From Nectonema munidae (lineage: Eukaryota > Nematomorpha > Nectonematoida > Nectonematidae), in assembly GCA_030549495.1 (NCBI GenBank), contig JAUIRK010000148.1, positions 93,575-157,574 on the forward strand: 64,000 nucleotides of DNA, written 5' to 3'. Numbering within the stretch: position 1 is the stretch's first letter; each line of letters opens with the position of its first letter. The notes below the pieces were generated by a model that ran no database searches, was not told where the DNA came from, and saw only the letters and a program-made list of their open reading frames with translations. The translations under genes and the position numbers were made by a program. Positions 11,560-21,346 of this stretch are shown here, one piece after another.

Positions 11560-12480
11560 CAGTACAGAAATAAAATAAGCATAGTCGATTTGGTATAAAA
11601 CAGATATTTTATTTTTTTGAAAATATTTTTGAAAACAGTATCTAGAAGTAAACCGCAAATCTTATTCAAGCTTTCAGATATTTTAAAACCATAAATGCCA
11701 AACCTGAGTCCAAAAATGAAACCAGCATCTTCCATTTGCCATATAAACAGATATTTTATTTAAATTTCAAAAATATTTCTGTAGACATTAGACGTAAATC
11801 GAAAATTTGATTGACACTTTCAGACATTTAAAACCTCTAAATGCAAAAAATGATTTCAGAAATAAAATTTATCATGGTCGAAATGGTATAAAAACATATA
11901 TTTCATGTAAAATTAGAGAGAATATTTTGGGATATAGTTTTCAAACATAAACCGCAAATTTGATTGACACTAGCAGTAAAACCTCTAAATGCAAAAACTG
12001 TGTTCAGAAATGAAATCATCATGATATATTTGCTATAAAAACAAATTTTAGAACTAAACGCAAATTTAATTGATACTTATATGTATTTTCAAATTCAAAC
12101 TGCAAAAATTGAGTCCATAAATGAAACTAGCATGGTTGATTTAGTATAAAAACATATATTTAATTGTAAAATTTGAATGAATGTTTTTGGAAACAATTTT
12201 TATAAGTAAACCGCAAAATTAATTAACACTTATAGGTATTTTCAGATCCTAAACGTAAAAAATAAGTCCAGAAATGAAACCAGCATGTCCGATTTAGTAT
12301 AACACATGTTTTTATGTAAAATGTGAAGGAATGTTTTTGGAGACAATTTTCAGAAGTAAACCGCAAATTTGATTAACACATAGGTATTTTCATATCCTAA
12401 ATGTAAAAAATGAGTTCAGAAATGAAAACAGCATGACCGATTTAGTATAAAAACATATTTTATGTAAAATTTGAAGGTAT
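11560..12480. repeat. Decayed ~150-bp tandem repeats, ~6-7 units
   Basis: A block recurs with the order: gtataaaaacatatatttt, an A/T-rich link with 'tttttggagacaattttc', aagtaaaccgcaaatttgat, ttttcagatcctaaatg, gagttcagaaatgaaaccag, catggtcgatttag. Anchor words near 11590, 11740, 11886, 12032, 12141, 12297 and 12446 give spacings of roughly 110-155 bp. Divergence between units is high, so this is an old array. Confidence 0.75.
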
Positions 12481-12990
12481 ATTTTATTAGATATATTTTT
12501 GATCAATCAAAATTTTGATTGACATTTTCTAAAAAGTAGCCATGATTATTGAAAAAATTAAATATATAAAGTGTTATGAGTTCTAAACTGTATATAATTA
12601 TAAATTTTCAGGGTATTATATAATATAGATCCTAAGTTATAAGGTTAAGTACAGATAATGTCAAAATTTTGCTGAAAAATAAATTTTTATTTTGATTGAC
12701 AGTTTTGGACATGAAGGGGTCATTCAACTACCATGAAAATGGTTTCAAAAGATGCAGCTAGCGATTTTAGGAAAAGTCACAAAATTTGAAGGGATATGAT
12801 TCAGCCAATTTTCTACAATTAATTTTTTAGCCAGGGGGGGGGGGGGAGTTTTACGCCCCCCCAGCACTAATAGGGTTAAAATTAAAAGTAATGAGTAAAC
12901 GAGGAATTTTATTTTAATAATTACCTTCTATTTGAAATTACTCCTAGGTTTTTATCTCACATTAAAATAAACATCTTGTTTATTTTTTAG
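12481..12990. other. Gene-free interval with G13/C7 hairpin
   Basis: AT-rich sequence up to the Tigger coding exon. A run of 13 G (12834-12846) is followed after about 8 bases by a run of C ending in cag, so 'ccaggggggg' and 'cccccccag' can pair as a hairpin. The interval ends with a good 3' splice-site context (tgtttattttttag, ending at 12990). A Tigger first exon and left terminal repeat would be expected upstream, but I could not find them. Confidence 0.5.
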
Positions 12991-12991
12991 A

Positions 12992-14476
12992 GGCAAAAAA
13001 GTAGAACGCTGTTACCTTAACATCAAGCAAAAAATCGAAGTTATCGATAAAAATGAAAGTGGTGTTCCATGTTATAAGCTAGCTGAAGATTATCATGTTG
13101 AAAAGACACAGATTCAAAATATTGTCAAAAATAAAGAAAAAATTAAACAAATGTGGAATACAGGTATCAATTCAAAATTTAAAACATCAACAGTTAGATT
13201 ATCTCACGAAAAAGTTAATACTTCAATTTACGAGTGGTATTGTGTAATGAGTGCAAAAAATATTCCTATTTCTGGTGTGATGATTCGAGAGAAGGCTATA
13301 CAGATTGCAGGAGAAGTTGGTGATGTCAATTTTAAAGCTTCTAATGGTTGGCTAGAGTGTTTTCTTAAAAGAAATTATATACGACTAGCAAATCTACACG
13401 GAGAGTCGTTTTTCGTGAATCAAGATGTTGTTAATGAGTGGTTTGCTAGGATAAAGTCAATTTGTGATGGATACACCATGGAAAATATTTTTAACGCTGA
13501 CGAAACTGGATTATTTTATAAAGTTTTGCCATCAAAATCAATGGTTTTGAAAAACGATATTTGTAAAAATGGGAAAAAATCCAAACTAAGGCTAACTATA
13601 CTTTTATGTTGTAGTGCCTTGGGAGAAAAACTGTCGCCTCTAATAATTGGATTCAATCAAAACCCCCGTTGCCTCAAAAATACATGTCTTACCATATTAG
13701 GAGTGCAATATTTTGCTAATAAGAAGGCATGGATGACGGGTCAAGTTTTTTTTACATGGATACAAAGACTAAATAATAAAATGATCAAACAAAAAAGATC
13801 TATTTTACTAATGGTTGATAATGTACCTTCACATACAAACATCACACTTTCTAATATCAAAGTTGTTTTTATACCTCCCAACATGACATCGATCATCCAA
13901 CCTTTGGACATGGGTGTTATAAAAAACTTCAAGCATTTCTATAGAAAAGAGTTTTTGAAAGAAGTTATTTCAAAAATTGAAATTGATCATAATCCTCAAG
14001 AAGTTATTAAGAAAATAAATCTTCTAGATGTTTTTATTTGGATTAAAAAAGCCTGGAGTTTAGTTGAGCCTTCTACAATTATAAACTGCTTTAAAAAGTG
14101 TGGTTTTGAAATAACAGAAGGAGGCACAATCGTTTCAGAAAACTCATTTGCCCTTCCATCAAACTGCTTTGTTCTTCTTGAAAAAATAAGTTGGGATGAC
14201 TATGCCAATTTTGATGAGAAGTTGGAAACATGTGCTGACAAAGAAGAGTGTATCTTGGATATAGATACATCAAGCGAAAATGAAGCTGATAAATGTTTAG
14301 AAGAAGATGAATCAGAAGATGTTGAAATAAAAATTAAAACATCAGAAGTAATTTGTAGTGTTAAAACTTTAGAAAGGTTTGCACTACAAATAAAGTCCAA
14401 GACTCTTTTCAACTTAACAAAAAGTGCACTTGATTGTGTTGAAAATCATCAAATATCTAATTTGAAACATTTCTAA
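12992..14476 (+). CDS. Tigger/pogo-type transposase (CENP-B-like HTH + DDD)
   Basis: DNA-binding and DDE/DDD nuclease protein of the Tc1-mariner superfamily, pogo/Tigger branch. The frame is open from 12971; the likely exon starts after the acceptor AG at 12990. The first 50 residues (starting GKKVERCYLNIKQKIEVID) are a helix-turn-helix of the Psq/CENP-B N type, followed by the CENP-B HTH region (NGWLECFLKRN). The first in-frame ATG (13151) falls after the first helix-turn-helix, so that start would lose it; a start on an upstream exon is more likely. Catalytic aspartates, numbered from the ATG, are D117 (FNADETGLFYK), D223 (LLMVDNVPSHT) and D253 (IQPLDMGVIKNF). The last two are 30 residues apart, as usual for pogo/Tigger. 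The tail is acidic. The frame is uninterrupted to TAA at 14476. A domesticated gene is possible but the adjacent terminal repeat argues for a transposon. Confidence 0.9.
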   Translation, partial: GKKVERCYLNIKQKIEVIDKNESGVPCYKLAEDYHVEKTQIQNIVKNKEKIKQMWNTGINSKFKTSTVRLSHEKVNTSIYEWYCVMSAKNIPISGVMIREKAIQIAGEVGDVNFKASNGWLECFLKRNYIRLANLHGESFFVNQDVVNEWFARIKSICDGYTMENIFNADETGLFYKVLPSKSMVLKNDICKNGKKSKLRLTILLCCSALGEKLSPLIIGFNQNPRCLKNTCLTILGVQYFANKKAWMTGQVFFTWIQRLNNKMIKQKRSILLMVDNVPSHTNITLSNIKVVFIPPNMTSIIQPLDMGVIKNFKHFYRKEFLKEVISKIEIDHNPQEVIKKINLLDVFIWIKKAWSLVEPSTIINCFKKCGFEITEGGTIVSENSFALPSNCFVLLEKISWDDYANFDEKLETCADKEECILDIDTSSENEADKCLEEDESEDVEIKIKTSEVICSVKTLERFALQIKSKTLFNLTKSALDCVENHQISNLKHF

Positions 14477-14586
14477 ATAAACATTAATTTTTATAAATAA
14501 AGTCATATGTTTTTACCTCTTTGTATTATTTTTCTTTAATTAAAATATAGTCTATCTATTTTTGAACCTCTCTCTAACGACCCTCT

Positions 14587-14641
14587 GTCTACAGCGACTT
14601 TTTTAGCAGCAAAGTCAAGTCGCTGTAGACAGGTTTTACTG
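14587..14641. repeat. Tigger right terminal inverted repeat with internal hairpin
   Basis: Read on the minus strand from 14641 the end is cagtaaaacctgtctacagc, the usual CAGT start of Tigger ends, followed outside by TA (14642-14643), the expected target duplication. Inside it, gtctacagcgactt (14587-14600) and aagtcgctgtagac (14617-14630) are exact inverse complements. No matching left terminal repeat was found upstream. Confidence 0.75.
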
Positions 14642-14975
14642 TATTTATAGAAAATGGGAAAATTTATTCTATTTGATTTCAAATTTGTCAATTATTTTTT
14701 CAAATGTGACAATTAATTTGAAAAACATTTTTTGTTCGATGATATTTTCCTAAAAAAATAGTTTGGAAAAAACAATAATACAAATATTTATAAAAAATGG
14801 GAAAATTTATTTTATTTGATTTCAAATTCATCAGTTACTTTTTAAAATATAACATAATTCCTTTGAAAATAGATTGTTACAGTAAGAAAACATTTTCTGT
14901 TTGATGATAATTTCCTGAAAAAATAATTCTGAAAAAAAAACAATAATATAAATATAGAAAGAGGGGAAGAAGGAT
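14642..14975 (-). repeat. Inverted, diverged single dimer of the 38.6-64 kb satellite
   Basis: On the minus strand this reads the satellite in order: aatattgttttttttcagaa, ggaaattatcatcaaacaga, aaatgttttcttactgtaac, then aaatttaaaatc-like and ccattttctataaatattt-like words. It holds about one A/B dimer, with more substitutions relative to the main array than array units have to each other. It lies directly against the Tigger terminal repeat. Confidence 0.82.
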
Positions 14976-15525
14976 TTGGAGTACGCACGCTCCAAAGAAC
15001 CCAATCCACTCCTTGAAGATTTGGAATTGCACCATTGCCATGGATTCCATGGAATGGGTCACCTTCTTTGAAGCAATCTGGAGACTACACACTAGACAAA
15101 GTTCCATATATGCCCAATGTTCCTCTAGCACAATTCTATAAAATAAAAAATGAAGACAAATGTTTTTCCGTTGTAATTTTTGAAAAATACTTTATTTAAA
15201 ATGTTTTCTTACATATGGTTTTATAAGATATAGAGAGGTTTCTGAATGTTAAACTTGAAATAAAAAAAATTATGAAGGGGAGTAAATTACCCCCTGGGGG
15301 TAATTTAGCAATTTTTTGGGGGTAATGACAGAAAAATGCTAAGAATTCTGAAAATCAAGAAAGCATTGCGCTACCTTGTATTAGGATTAATGTTAACTTA
15401 GTCTTAGTATTTTAAGTTGTAAAGACCCCGATGACTCATCGACAAGTCCAGTACGCGTCACTCACTGCCTATATTCCACACTGCCAGTTTCTTCTCTGTG
15501 AGCATCAGCCGAGGTTTTTATCGGA
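14976..15525. other. Intergenic interval with a 25-bp perfect palindrome
   Basis: 14976-15140 is GC-richer (cgctccaaagaacccaatcc, gccatggattccatggaatg) with a minus-strand frame of no recognisable family. 15283-15307 is taaattaccccc-T-gggggtaattta, a perfect hairpin. From about 15430 the frame of the downstream RT gene already reads acidic/Ser-rich sequence but is interrupted by a TGA near 15500, so a gag-like upstream part may begin here. Confidence 0.5.
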
Positions 15526-16722
15526 GTGTTCAACCAAGTGTTATCACCTGAAGGCGAAGACAAACAGGAAGAAACTGACATACTATCCTCTCATTCGGAA
15601 GATACCGAAGAGGAGTATGAAGGGTCGCCAAAAATCTTTAATCCTGTCATTGACTCTAACAAAGGACACGAAAAGATACATCCAATCGAAGTAAACAAAC
15701 TCAAGTATGTAGGCTCGTGTTCACTATGGAAAGCTCCTAACGACTTACTGAACATTAAAGCCAAAAACATCCTTAAATATGGGTATAAACCTAGAATAAA
15801 GATCGACACAAAAGCTGGTAAATTCTCAAAGTTTATACAACCGCATTTCCCTATAAAAGTGTTCATAAAGAATAAAGTATTACCTCCTTTAGCACATTTT
15901 AATGTAATAAAGCGAGTGAAAAACGTGAAAGTAATTTCTCCCGTGTTTATAATTCCTAAACGAAATAAGGAGACCCGTTTTATACAAAATTTCTCTTTCA
16001 CATCAGAACTCTTTCATAATGAGGCCCTACAAGTAGAAGCGCCGGCATCATTAATGTACATTCCTAAAAAGTACACTCTTGCGATCAAAGCGGATTTAAC
16101 CAATGCGTTTTATGGTATTGGAATACATAAAACATACCAAAAATTCTTTGGCTTCAAAATCTTCAACGAACTCTTTACCTTCAACAGATTACCCATGGGC
16201 GCAAATTTTGCGCCCGGCGTACTACAATTTGTTCTAAAAACCCTACTTAGAACTTTCAAGAACAAAGTTGACTTCCTTCATAAGGTATATGTAGATGATA
16301 TCTTGCTCCTGTTTACAAATTCTGAAGACGCATGCAATATCAGCAACAAGTTTAAAGAATTCCTCGAAAAAGAATGTAATATTTTGATCAACCTAAAGAA
16401 ATCTTGCTTCATACCATCCAGCGAAATCAATTACCTTGGGGTAGTGCTTGATCTCAAGGAAGGAACGCTGGGTTTTACTGAAGAAACCATGGTCAAGTGC
16501 TATCAGGCAATCTATATTTTGGCTGCTTTCAATAACCATCCATTTCCTCCAACTAAAGTCATGGAATCGGCTATAGGTTATTTGAATTACTATCTAGCAA
16601 CAATATCCAATCTAACAAGGAGAACCTATCCCTATAAAAACTCTAATACACCTCTGGAAAAGCGTGAAAAAGAAAAGAGACTTCATCAATCTAATACCTG
16701 CAAATGCGAAAATCTATGTTGA
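15526..16722 (+). CDS. Retroelement reverse transcriptase, copy 1
   Basis: RNA-directed DNA polymerase of a retrotransposon. Residues 1-50 are acidic and Ser-rich. A conserved linker follows (SLWKAPNDLLNIKAKNIL, TKAGKFSKF), shared with the other two copies in this window. Polymerase motifs: SPVFIIPKRN, TRFIQNFSF, motif A at D190 (KADLTNAFYGIGI), FNRLPMGANFAPGVLQFVL (motif B region), motif C YVDD at 16288-16299 (residues 255-258), then INLKKSCFIPSSEINYLGVVL. The order and spacing fit LTR/tyrosine-recombinase retroelement RTs, but I do not recognise a named clade; the FYGI and GANFxPGVLQ words are distinctive. The ATG is only the first after an in-frame stop, so the true start may lie upstream. 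The frame runs out in an A-rich stretch just before RNase H. Confidence 0.85.
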   Translation: MFNQVLSPEGEDKQEETDILSSHSEDTEEEYEGSPKIFNPVIDSNKGHEKIHPIEVNKLKYVGSCSLWKAPNDLLNIKAKNILKYGYKPRIKIDTKAGKFSKFIQPHFPIKVFIKNKVLPPLAHFNVIKRVKNVKVISPVFIIPKRNKETRFIQNFSFTSELFHNEALQVEAPASLMYIPKKYTLAIKADLTNAFYGIGIHKTYQKFFGFKIFNELFTFNRLPMGANFAPGVLQFVLKTLLRTFKNKVDFLHKVYVDDILLLFTNSEDACNISNKFKEFLEKECNILINLKKSCFIPSSEINYLGVVLDLKEGTLGFTEETMVKCYQAIYILAAFNNHPFPPTKVMESAIGYLNYYLATISNLTRRTYPYKNSNTPLEKREKEKRLHQSNTCKCENLC

Positions 16723-17065
16723 CGCAACTCCATTGGCAATTGGCATCACCTCAATGAATTGTAACTTTAAAATCCCATTCATAAAAGAAATTGACATAGA
16801 CCTGGCCGAGTTGTTAGCAATTACCATAGCTAACTCGGTTGCAGGAGAAGAGACGCTTATTCTTTCTGATAGCCAAGTTGCTATCAACTCTTGGAAGAAG
16901 GGCGGATCAGCATCTACAAGACTCCACAATATCCTTGAGCAAGTTGAAAACATGGACACTGCCCAATACCTCAAAAGATGTAAAAGTATATTCTACATAC
17001 CCACTGATGCTAATCCTGCAGATTTTCCATCAAGACAGCCAGACCAGGATACAATATCACTATAA
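16664..17065 (+). CDS. RNase H domain of retroelement copy 1 (+1 frame)
   Basis: Ribonuclease H, which removes the RNA strand after reverse transcription. The frame carries KIYVDATPLAIGI (first acidic residue), DLAELLAITIANS (glutamate helix), LILSDSQVAINSWKKG (second aspartate) and IPTDANPADFPSR (C-terminal Asn-Pro-Ala-Asp-Ser-Arg type motif found in RNase H of several retroelement and pararetrovirus groups). It overlaps the end of the RT frame by 59 nt in another phase. The switch falls in the A-rich region 16660-16690 (gaaaaagaaaag), so a one-base slip or ribosomal frameshifting would join them. No integrase or recombinase domain follows in frame. Confidence 0.82.
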   Translation: MKKKRDFINLIPANAKIYVDATPLAIGITSMNCNFKIPFIKEIDIDLAELLAITIANSVAGEETLILSDSQVAINSWKKGGSASTRLHNILEQVENMDTAQYLKRCKSIFYIPTDANPADFPSRQPDQDTISL

Positions 17066-17276
17066 AGGCGCCGCACACTATCTTGATATTCACTTATTTA
17101 CTTATTACAAAGCTCAGTACCTCACCCGCCACCACCCCATGCAAGTACACCACCAAAGAAAACTCATATTTTTTGTGCTATTATATTTTTTTGTGCCTTT
17201 TTTAAATATTTTGTCTTTAAAAATTTGTTAGTTTTCAATAAAATGATATTAATAAAAAAAAATTTTTATTTCCAGT
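17066..17276 (+). other. Probable 3' UTR of retroelement copy 1
   Basis: After the RNase H stop comes an untranslated stretch with AATAAA at 17237-17242, then an A/T-rich tract ending in 'tttttatttccag' at 17276, where the viral-like repeats begin. No terminal repeat was recognised. Confidence 0.4.
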
Positions 17277-20200
17277 TCTTTCACCAGAGGTGTGAAAGAA
17301 ATCTGGTAGACCCAGAAGACAATGATGAATGGTATTTCCATTAAGAAAAGGCTGGAGCGATTGATCACATTGCCGAAAACGTCATCCCACATTTGGGTCA
17401 GTCTGATGTTAGATATAGAACGATGGAACTTCACGTTCCGCCCTATGCTTCAATCTTCTCTAGTTATAAAACTAAACGAAATATTCGGAAACCAGCACGA
17501 GTCGTCTGCAATAGGAGTGATCCTCTATCGCTAATATATTCAATCGAGTCTCATCAGTGGTTCGGCCACGTAGCATTATCAGACCCTCGTTTTGCGTCAT
17601 CATCGCTTTATCATCTTGTGCGAGCTTCTTATGCTAATTTAATGAAATTCATTCGCACTCGCTTTCATCAACTGTTTGGATTTTCTTCATCCTGCTTTCT
17701 CCGTCGGACGTGGATGACCGCCCGGACGGCGGGGAACACGCCGAACCAGCACAAGAGAAGAATTTAGAAATCCTCTCACGGGAAACAATAGACATCAGTG
17801 CTTACTTCGCTCAAGTGGAGAAGGAACAACAAATTCCTCTAAAGTGGGCTGTGATACAACATATGCTAAAAGAACAAGAGCTGAAAATAACACCAAGAGA
17901 ATTCTCTAGTTTAACGCTGGAGTGCAGAATGATGTGCTCAGCGTGTGAAAGAAATCTGGTAGACCCAGAAGACAATGACTATGAATGGTATTTCCATTAA
18001 GAAAAGGCTGGAGCGATTGATCACATTGCCGAAAACGTCATCCCACATTTGGGTCAGTCTGATGTTAGATATAGAACGATGGAACTTCACGTTCCGCCCT
18101 ATGCTTCAATCTTCTCTAGTTATAAAACTAAACGAAATATTCGGAAACCAGCACTATCACAGTGCCTTAAAACAATTCAACCTAGAATACCAGTTGATCG
18201 GATACGAGCGTTTGCTGGGGGTGCCGAAGCAGATTTAAGTCTACGTACAATTATAACCACTGCAATGTCGGGTGCAGCCACATTATCTCACCCCTTACCT
18301 GGACCTCTGTATTCCTTGCTAGAGTGCTACACAGTTTTACTCCTAACACCGCGCTATAGTCCATGTCTAGGCTATCAACTAATCAGCTATCATTACTGTC
18401 CATTTTGAACACTGCTTTAGGATACTTTCCGTTCCTGCAACTGATGACAGCTTTAAAACTGCCCTGGTCAGCACACTAGTTGCTATCCGCCCCATTAATT
18501 TGTCACTCCTGCATAGTATTATGGAGTCGTCTGCAATAGGAGTGATCCTCTATCGCTAATATATTCAATCGAGTCTCATCAGTGGTTCGCCACGTAGCAT
18601 TATCAGACCCTCGTTTTGCGTCAACATCGCTTTATCATCTTGTGCGAGCTTCTGATGCTAGATTAATGAAATTCATTCGCACTCGCTTTCATCAACTGGT
18701 TGGATTTTCTTCATCCTGCTTTCTCCGTCGGACGTGGATGACCGCCCGGACGGCGGGGAACACGCCGAACCAGCACAAGAGAAGAACAGGAGTGATACTT
18801 CTAATGATGCGGAAAGAAATTTTAGAAATCCTCACGGGAAACAATAGACATCAGTGCTTACTTCGCTCAAGTGGAGAAGGAACAACAAATTCCTCTAAAG
18901 TGGACTGTGATACAACTTATGCCAAAAGAACAAGAGCTGAAAATAACACCAAGAGAATTCTCTAGTTTAACGTTGGAGTGCAGAATGATGTGCTCAGCGT
19001 GTGAAAGAAATCTGGTAGACCCAGAAGACAATGACTATGAATGGTATTTCCATTAAGAAAAGGCTGGAGCGATTGATCACATTGCCGAAAACGTCATCCC
19101 ACATTCGGGTCAGTCTGATGTTAGATATAGAACGATGGAACTTCACGTTCCGCCCTATGCTTCAATCTTCTCTAGTTATAAAACTAAACGAAATATTCGG
19201 AAACCAGCACGAGTCGTCTGCAATAGGAGTGATCCTCTATCGCTAATATATTCAATCGAGTCTCATCAGTGGTTCGGCCACGTAGCAAGACCCTCGTTTT
19301 GCGTCATCATCGCTTTATCATCTTGTGCGAGCTTCTGATGCTAGATTAATGAAATTCATTCGCACTCGCTTTCATCAACTGGTTGGATTTTCTTCATCCT
19401 GCTTTCTCCGTCGGACGTGGATGACCGCCCGGACGGCGGGGAACACGCCGAACCAGCACAAGAGAAGAATTTAGAAATCCTCTCACGGGAAACAATAGAC
19501 ATCAGTGCTTACTTCGCTCAAGTGGAGAAGGAACAACAAATTCCTCTAAAGTGGGCTGTGATACAACTTATGCCAAAAGAACAAGTGCTGAAAATAACGC
19601 CAAGAGAATTCTCTAGTTTAACGCTGGAGTGCAGAATGATGTGCTCAGCGTGTGAAAGAAATCTGGTAGACCCAGAAGACAATGACTATGAATGGTATTT
19701 CCATTAAGAAAAGGCTGGAGCGATTGATCACATTGCCGAAAACGTCATCCCACATTCGGGTCAGTCTGATGTTAGATATAGAACGATGGAACTTCACATT
19801 CCGCCCTATGCTTCAATCTTCTCTAGTTATAAAACTAAACGAAATATTCGGAAACCAGCACGAGTCGTCTGCAATAGGAGTGATCCTCTATCGCTAATAT
19901 ATTCAATCGAGTCTCATCAGTGGTTCGGCCACGTAGCAAGACCCTCGTTTTGCGTCATCATCGCTTTATCATCTTGTGCGAGCTTCTGATGCTAGATTAA
20001 TGAAATTCATTCGCACTCGCTTTCATCAACTGGTTGGATTTTCTTCATCCTGCTTTCTCCGTCGGACGTGGATGACCGCCCGGACGGCGGGGAACACGCC
20101 GAACCAGCACAAGAGAAGAATTTAGAAATCCTCTCACGGGAAACAATAGACATCAGTGCTTACTTCGCTCAAGTGGAGAAGGAACAACAAATTCCTCTAA

Positions 20201-20510
20201 AGTGGGCTGTGATACAACTTATGCCAAAAGAACAAGTGCTGAAAATAACGCCAAGAGAATTCTCTAGTTTAACGCTGGAGTGCAGAATGATGTGCTCAGC
20301 GTGTGAAAGAAATCTGGTAGACCCAGAAGACAATGACTATGAATGGTATTTCCATTAAGAAAAGGCTGGAGCGATTGATCACATTGCCGAAAACGTCATC
20401 CCACATTTGGGTCAGTCTGATGTTAGATATAGAACGATGGAACTTCACGTTCCGCCCTATGCTTCAATCTTCTCTAGTTATAAAACTAAACGAAATATTC
20501 GGAAACCAGC
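17277..20510 (+). repeat. ~651-bp tandem array of the viral L fragment (5 units)
   Basis: The word gtgtgaaagaaatctggtag starts at 17290, 17943, 18999, 19650 and 20301, giving spacings of 653, 1056, 651 and 651 bp. The long interval is explained by about 370 bp (18152-18520) of downstream polymerase sequence inserted in the second unit. Units 3-5 are nearly identical. A 96-codon frame is kept at 17710-18000, 19417-19707 and 20068-20358, and an overlapping 71-codon frame holding motif A is kept at 19031-19246 and 19682-19897. Each unit is chimeric: polymerase sequence after 'ggaaaccagcac' jumps to a non-adjacent piece (gagtcgtctgcaataggagt). Confidence 0.88.
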
Positions 20511-21346
20511 ACTATCACAGCGCCTTGAAAACATTTCTGGATTCCACATTGCTCTCATCCAATAAATTTTGTCCATCCGGGACTCCGGATCGGTTCCACC
20601 AGTGGGCTGCCCACACTGGGGGAATTTCAAAAGCTGTGGTCAATTCTCATTATCAAAACCTCTATGCGACAATTCAACCTAGAATAGCAGTTAATCGGAG
20701 CTGGTGACAATCAAGTCATCTTTCTACAGATTCCAATTAGTCCTAATAGTCTATTCTTGCTAACTGCTGTTAAAAACTCCTTAGCTATTACTACTATTAA
20801 AAAGCTGTGCTACGAGCGTTTGCTGGGGGCGCCGAAGGGGATTTAGGTCTACGTACAATTATAACCACTGCAATGTAGGGTGAATCGAATATTGCTAGAG
20901 TGCTACACAGCTTTACTCCTATCTATCTCGGACCACACACCTGAAACCATGATTGCTGATCCTTATAGTTTAAATGTAATCAAGCCTCAGAGCTTAGAGG
21001 CCACCCTGAAGATGTACTTTTATCTTTATCTATATTTGAGTCTTTTATCTCAATTATCTATATCATCTATTTGGTTTTCTTTTAAAAATAGCTTGCCACA
21101 CTGGGGGAAATCAAGGTATATTTCAAAAGCTGTGGTTAATCCTCACTATTCTAATTATCAAAACCTCTATGCGACAATTCAACCTAGAATACCAGTTGAT
21201 CGGAGCTGGTGACAATCAGGTCATCTTCCTACAGATTTCAATCAGTCATAATAGTCGATCCTTGCTAACTGCTGTTAATATAGCAGCCACATTATCTCAC
21301 CCCTTACCTGGACCTCTGTATTCCTTGCTAGAGTGCTACACAGTAC
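20511..21346 (+). pseudogene. Tail of the viral L fragment, itself partly duplicated
   Basis: Two imperfect copies of a motif C-containing block lie here: about 20633-20880 and 21129-21346, sharing caaaacctctatgcgacaat, cggagctggtgacaatca and ttgctaactgctgtta. The second keeps a 73-codon frame (21169-21390) through GAGDNQVI. Shared pieces (gcgtttgctggggg, cctggacctctgtattcctt) also occur in the insert at 18152-18520. Stops and frame changes make it non-functional. Confidence 0.65.

Larger units (their letters stand above)
17277..21346 (+). pseudogene. Endogenous viral element: mononegavirus-like L (RNA polymerase) fragments, amplified and broken
   Basis: Remnant of the large polymerase gene of a non-segmented negative-strand RNA virus, embedded in the genome. 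Seen directly, in different frames: a pre-motif A block (KITPREFSSLTLECRM, 17899-17946 and later copies), a following QKTMTMNGI word, motif A (DIERWNFTFR, first Asp at about 18068), LNEIFGN, then in the tail a motif C word GAGDNQVI at 21202-21225 (also about 20697-20720). The GDN(Q) core is characteristic of this virus order. Order A then C, about 90 codons apart, fits the family. The region is inactive: frame changes separate the blocks, stops interrupt the tail, and a ~650-bp part is tandemly repeated. It is GC-richer than its surroundings. Family within the order not assigned. Confidence 0.68.

Noticed and set aside
16664..17065. Viral (pararetrovirus-type) origin of the RNase H domain
   Set aside because: The ADxSR-like ending is shared by several retroelement groups, so it is not diagnostic; the gag/linker family copies nearby favour an ordinary retrotransposon.
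17710..20358. The repeated 96-codon frames as a tandem family of host genes
   Set aside because: Adjacent frames carry the continuing polymerase motifs, so these are fragments of a broken viral L gene, not separate genes.
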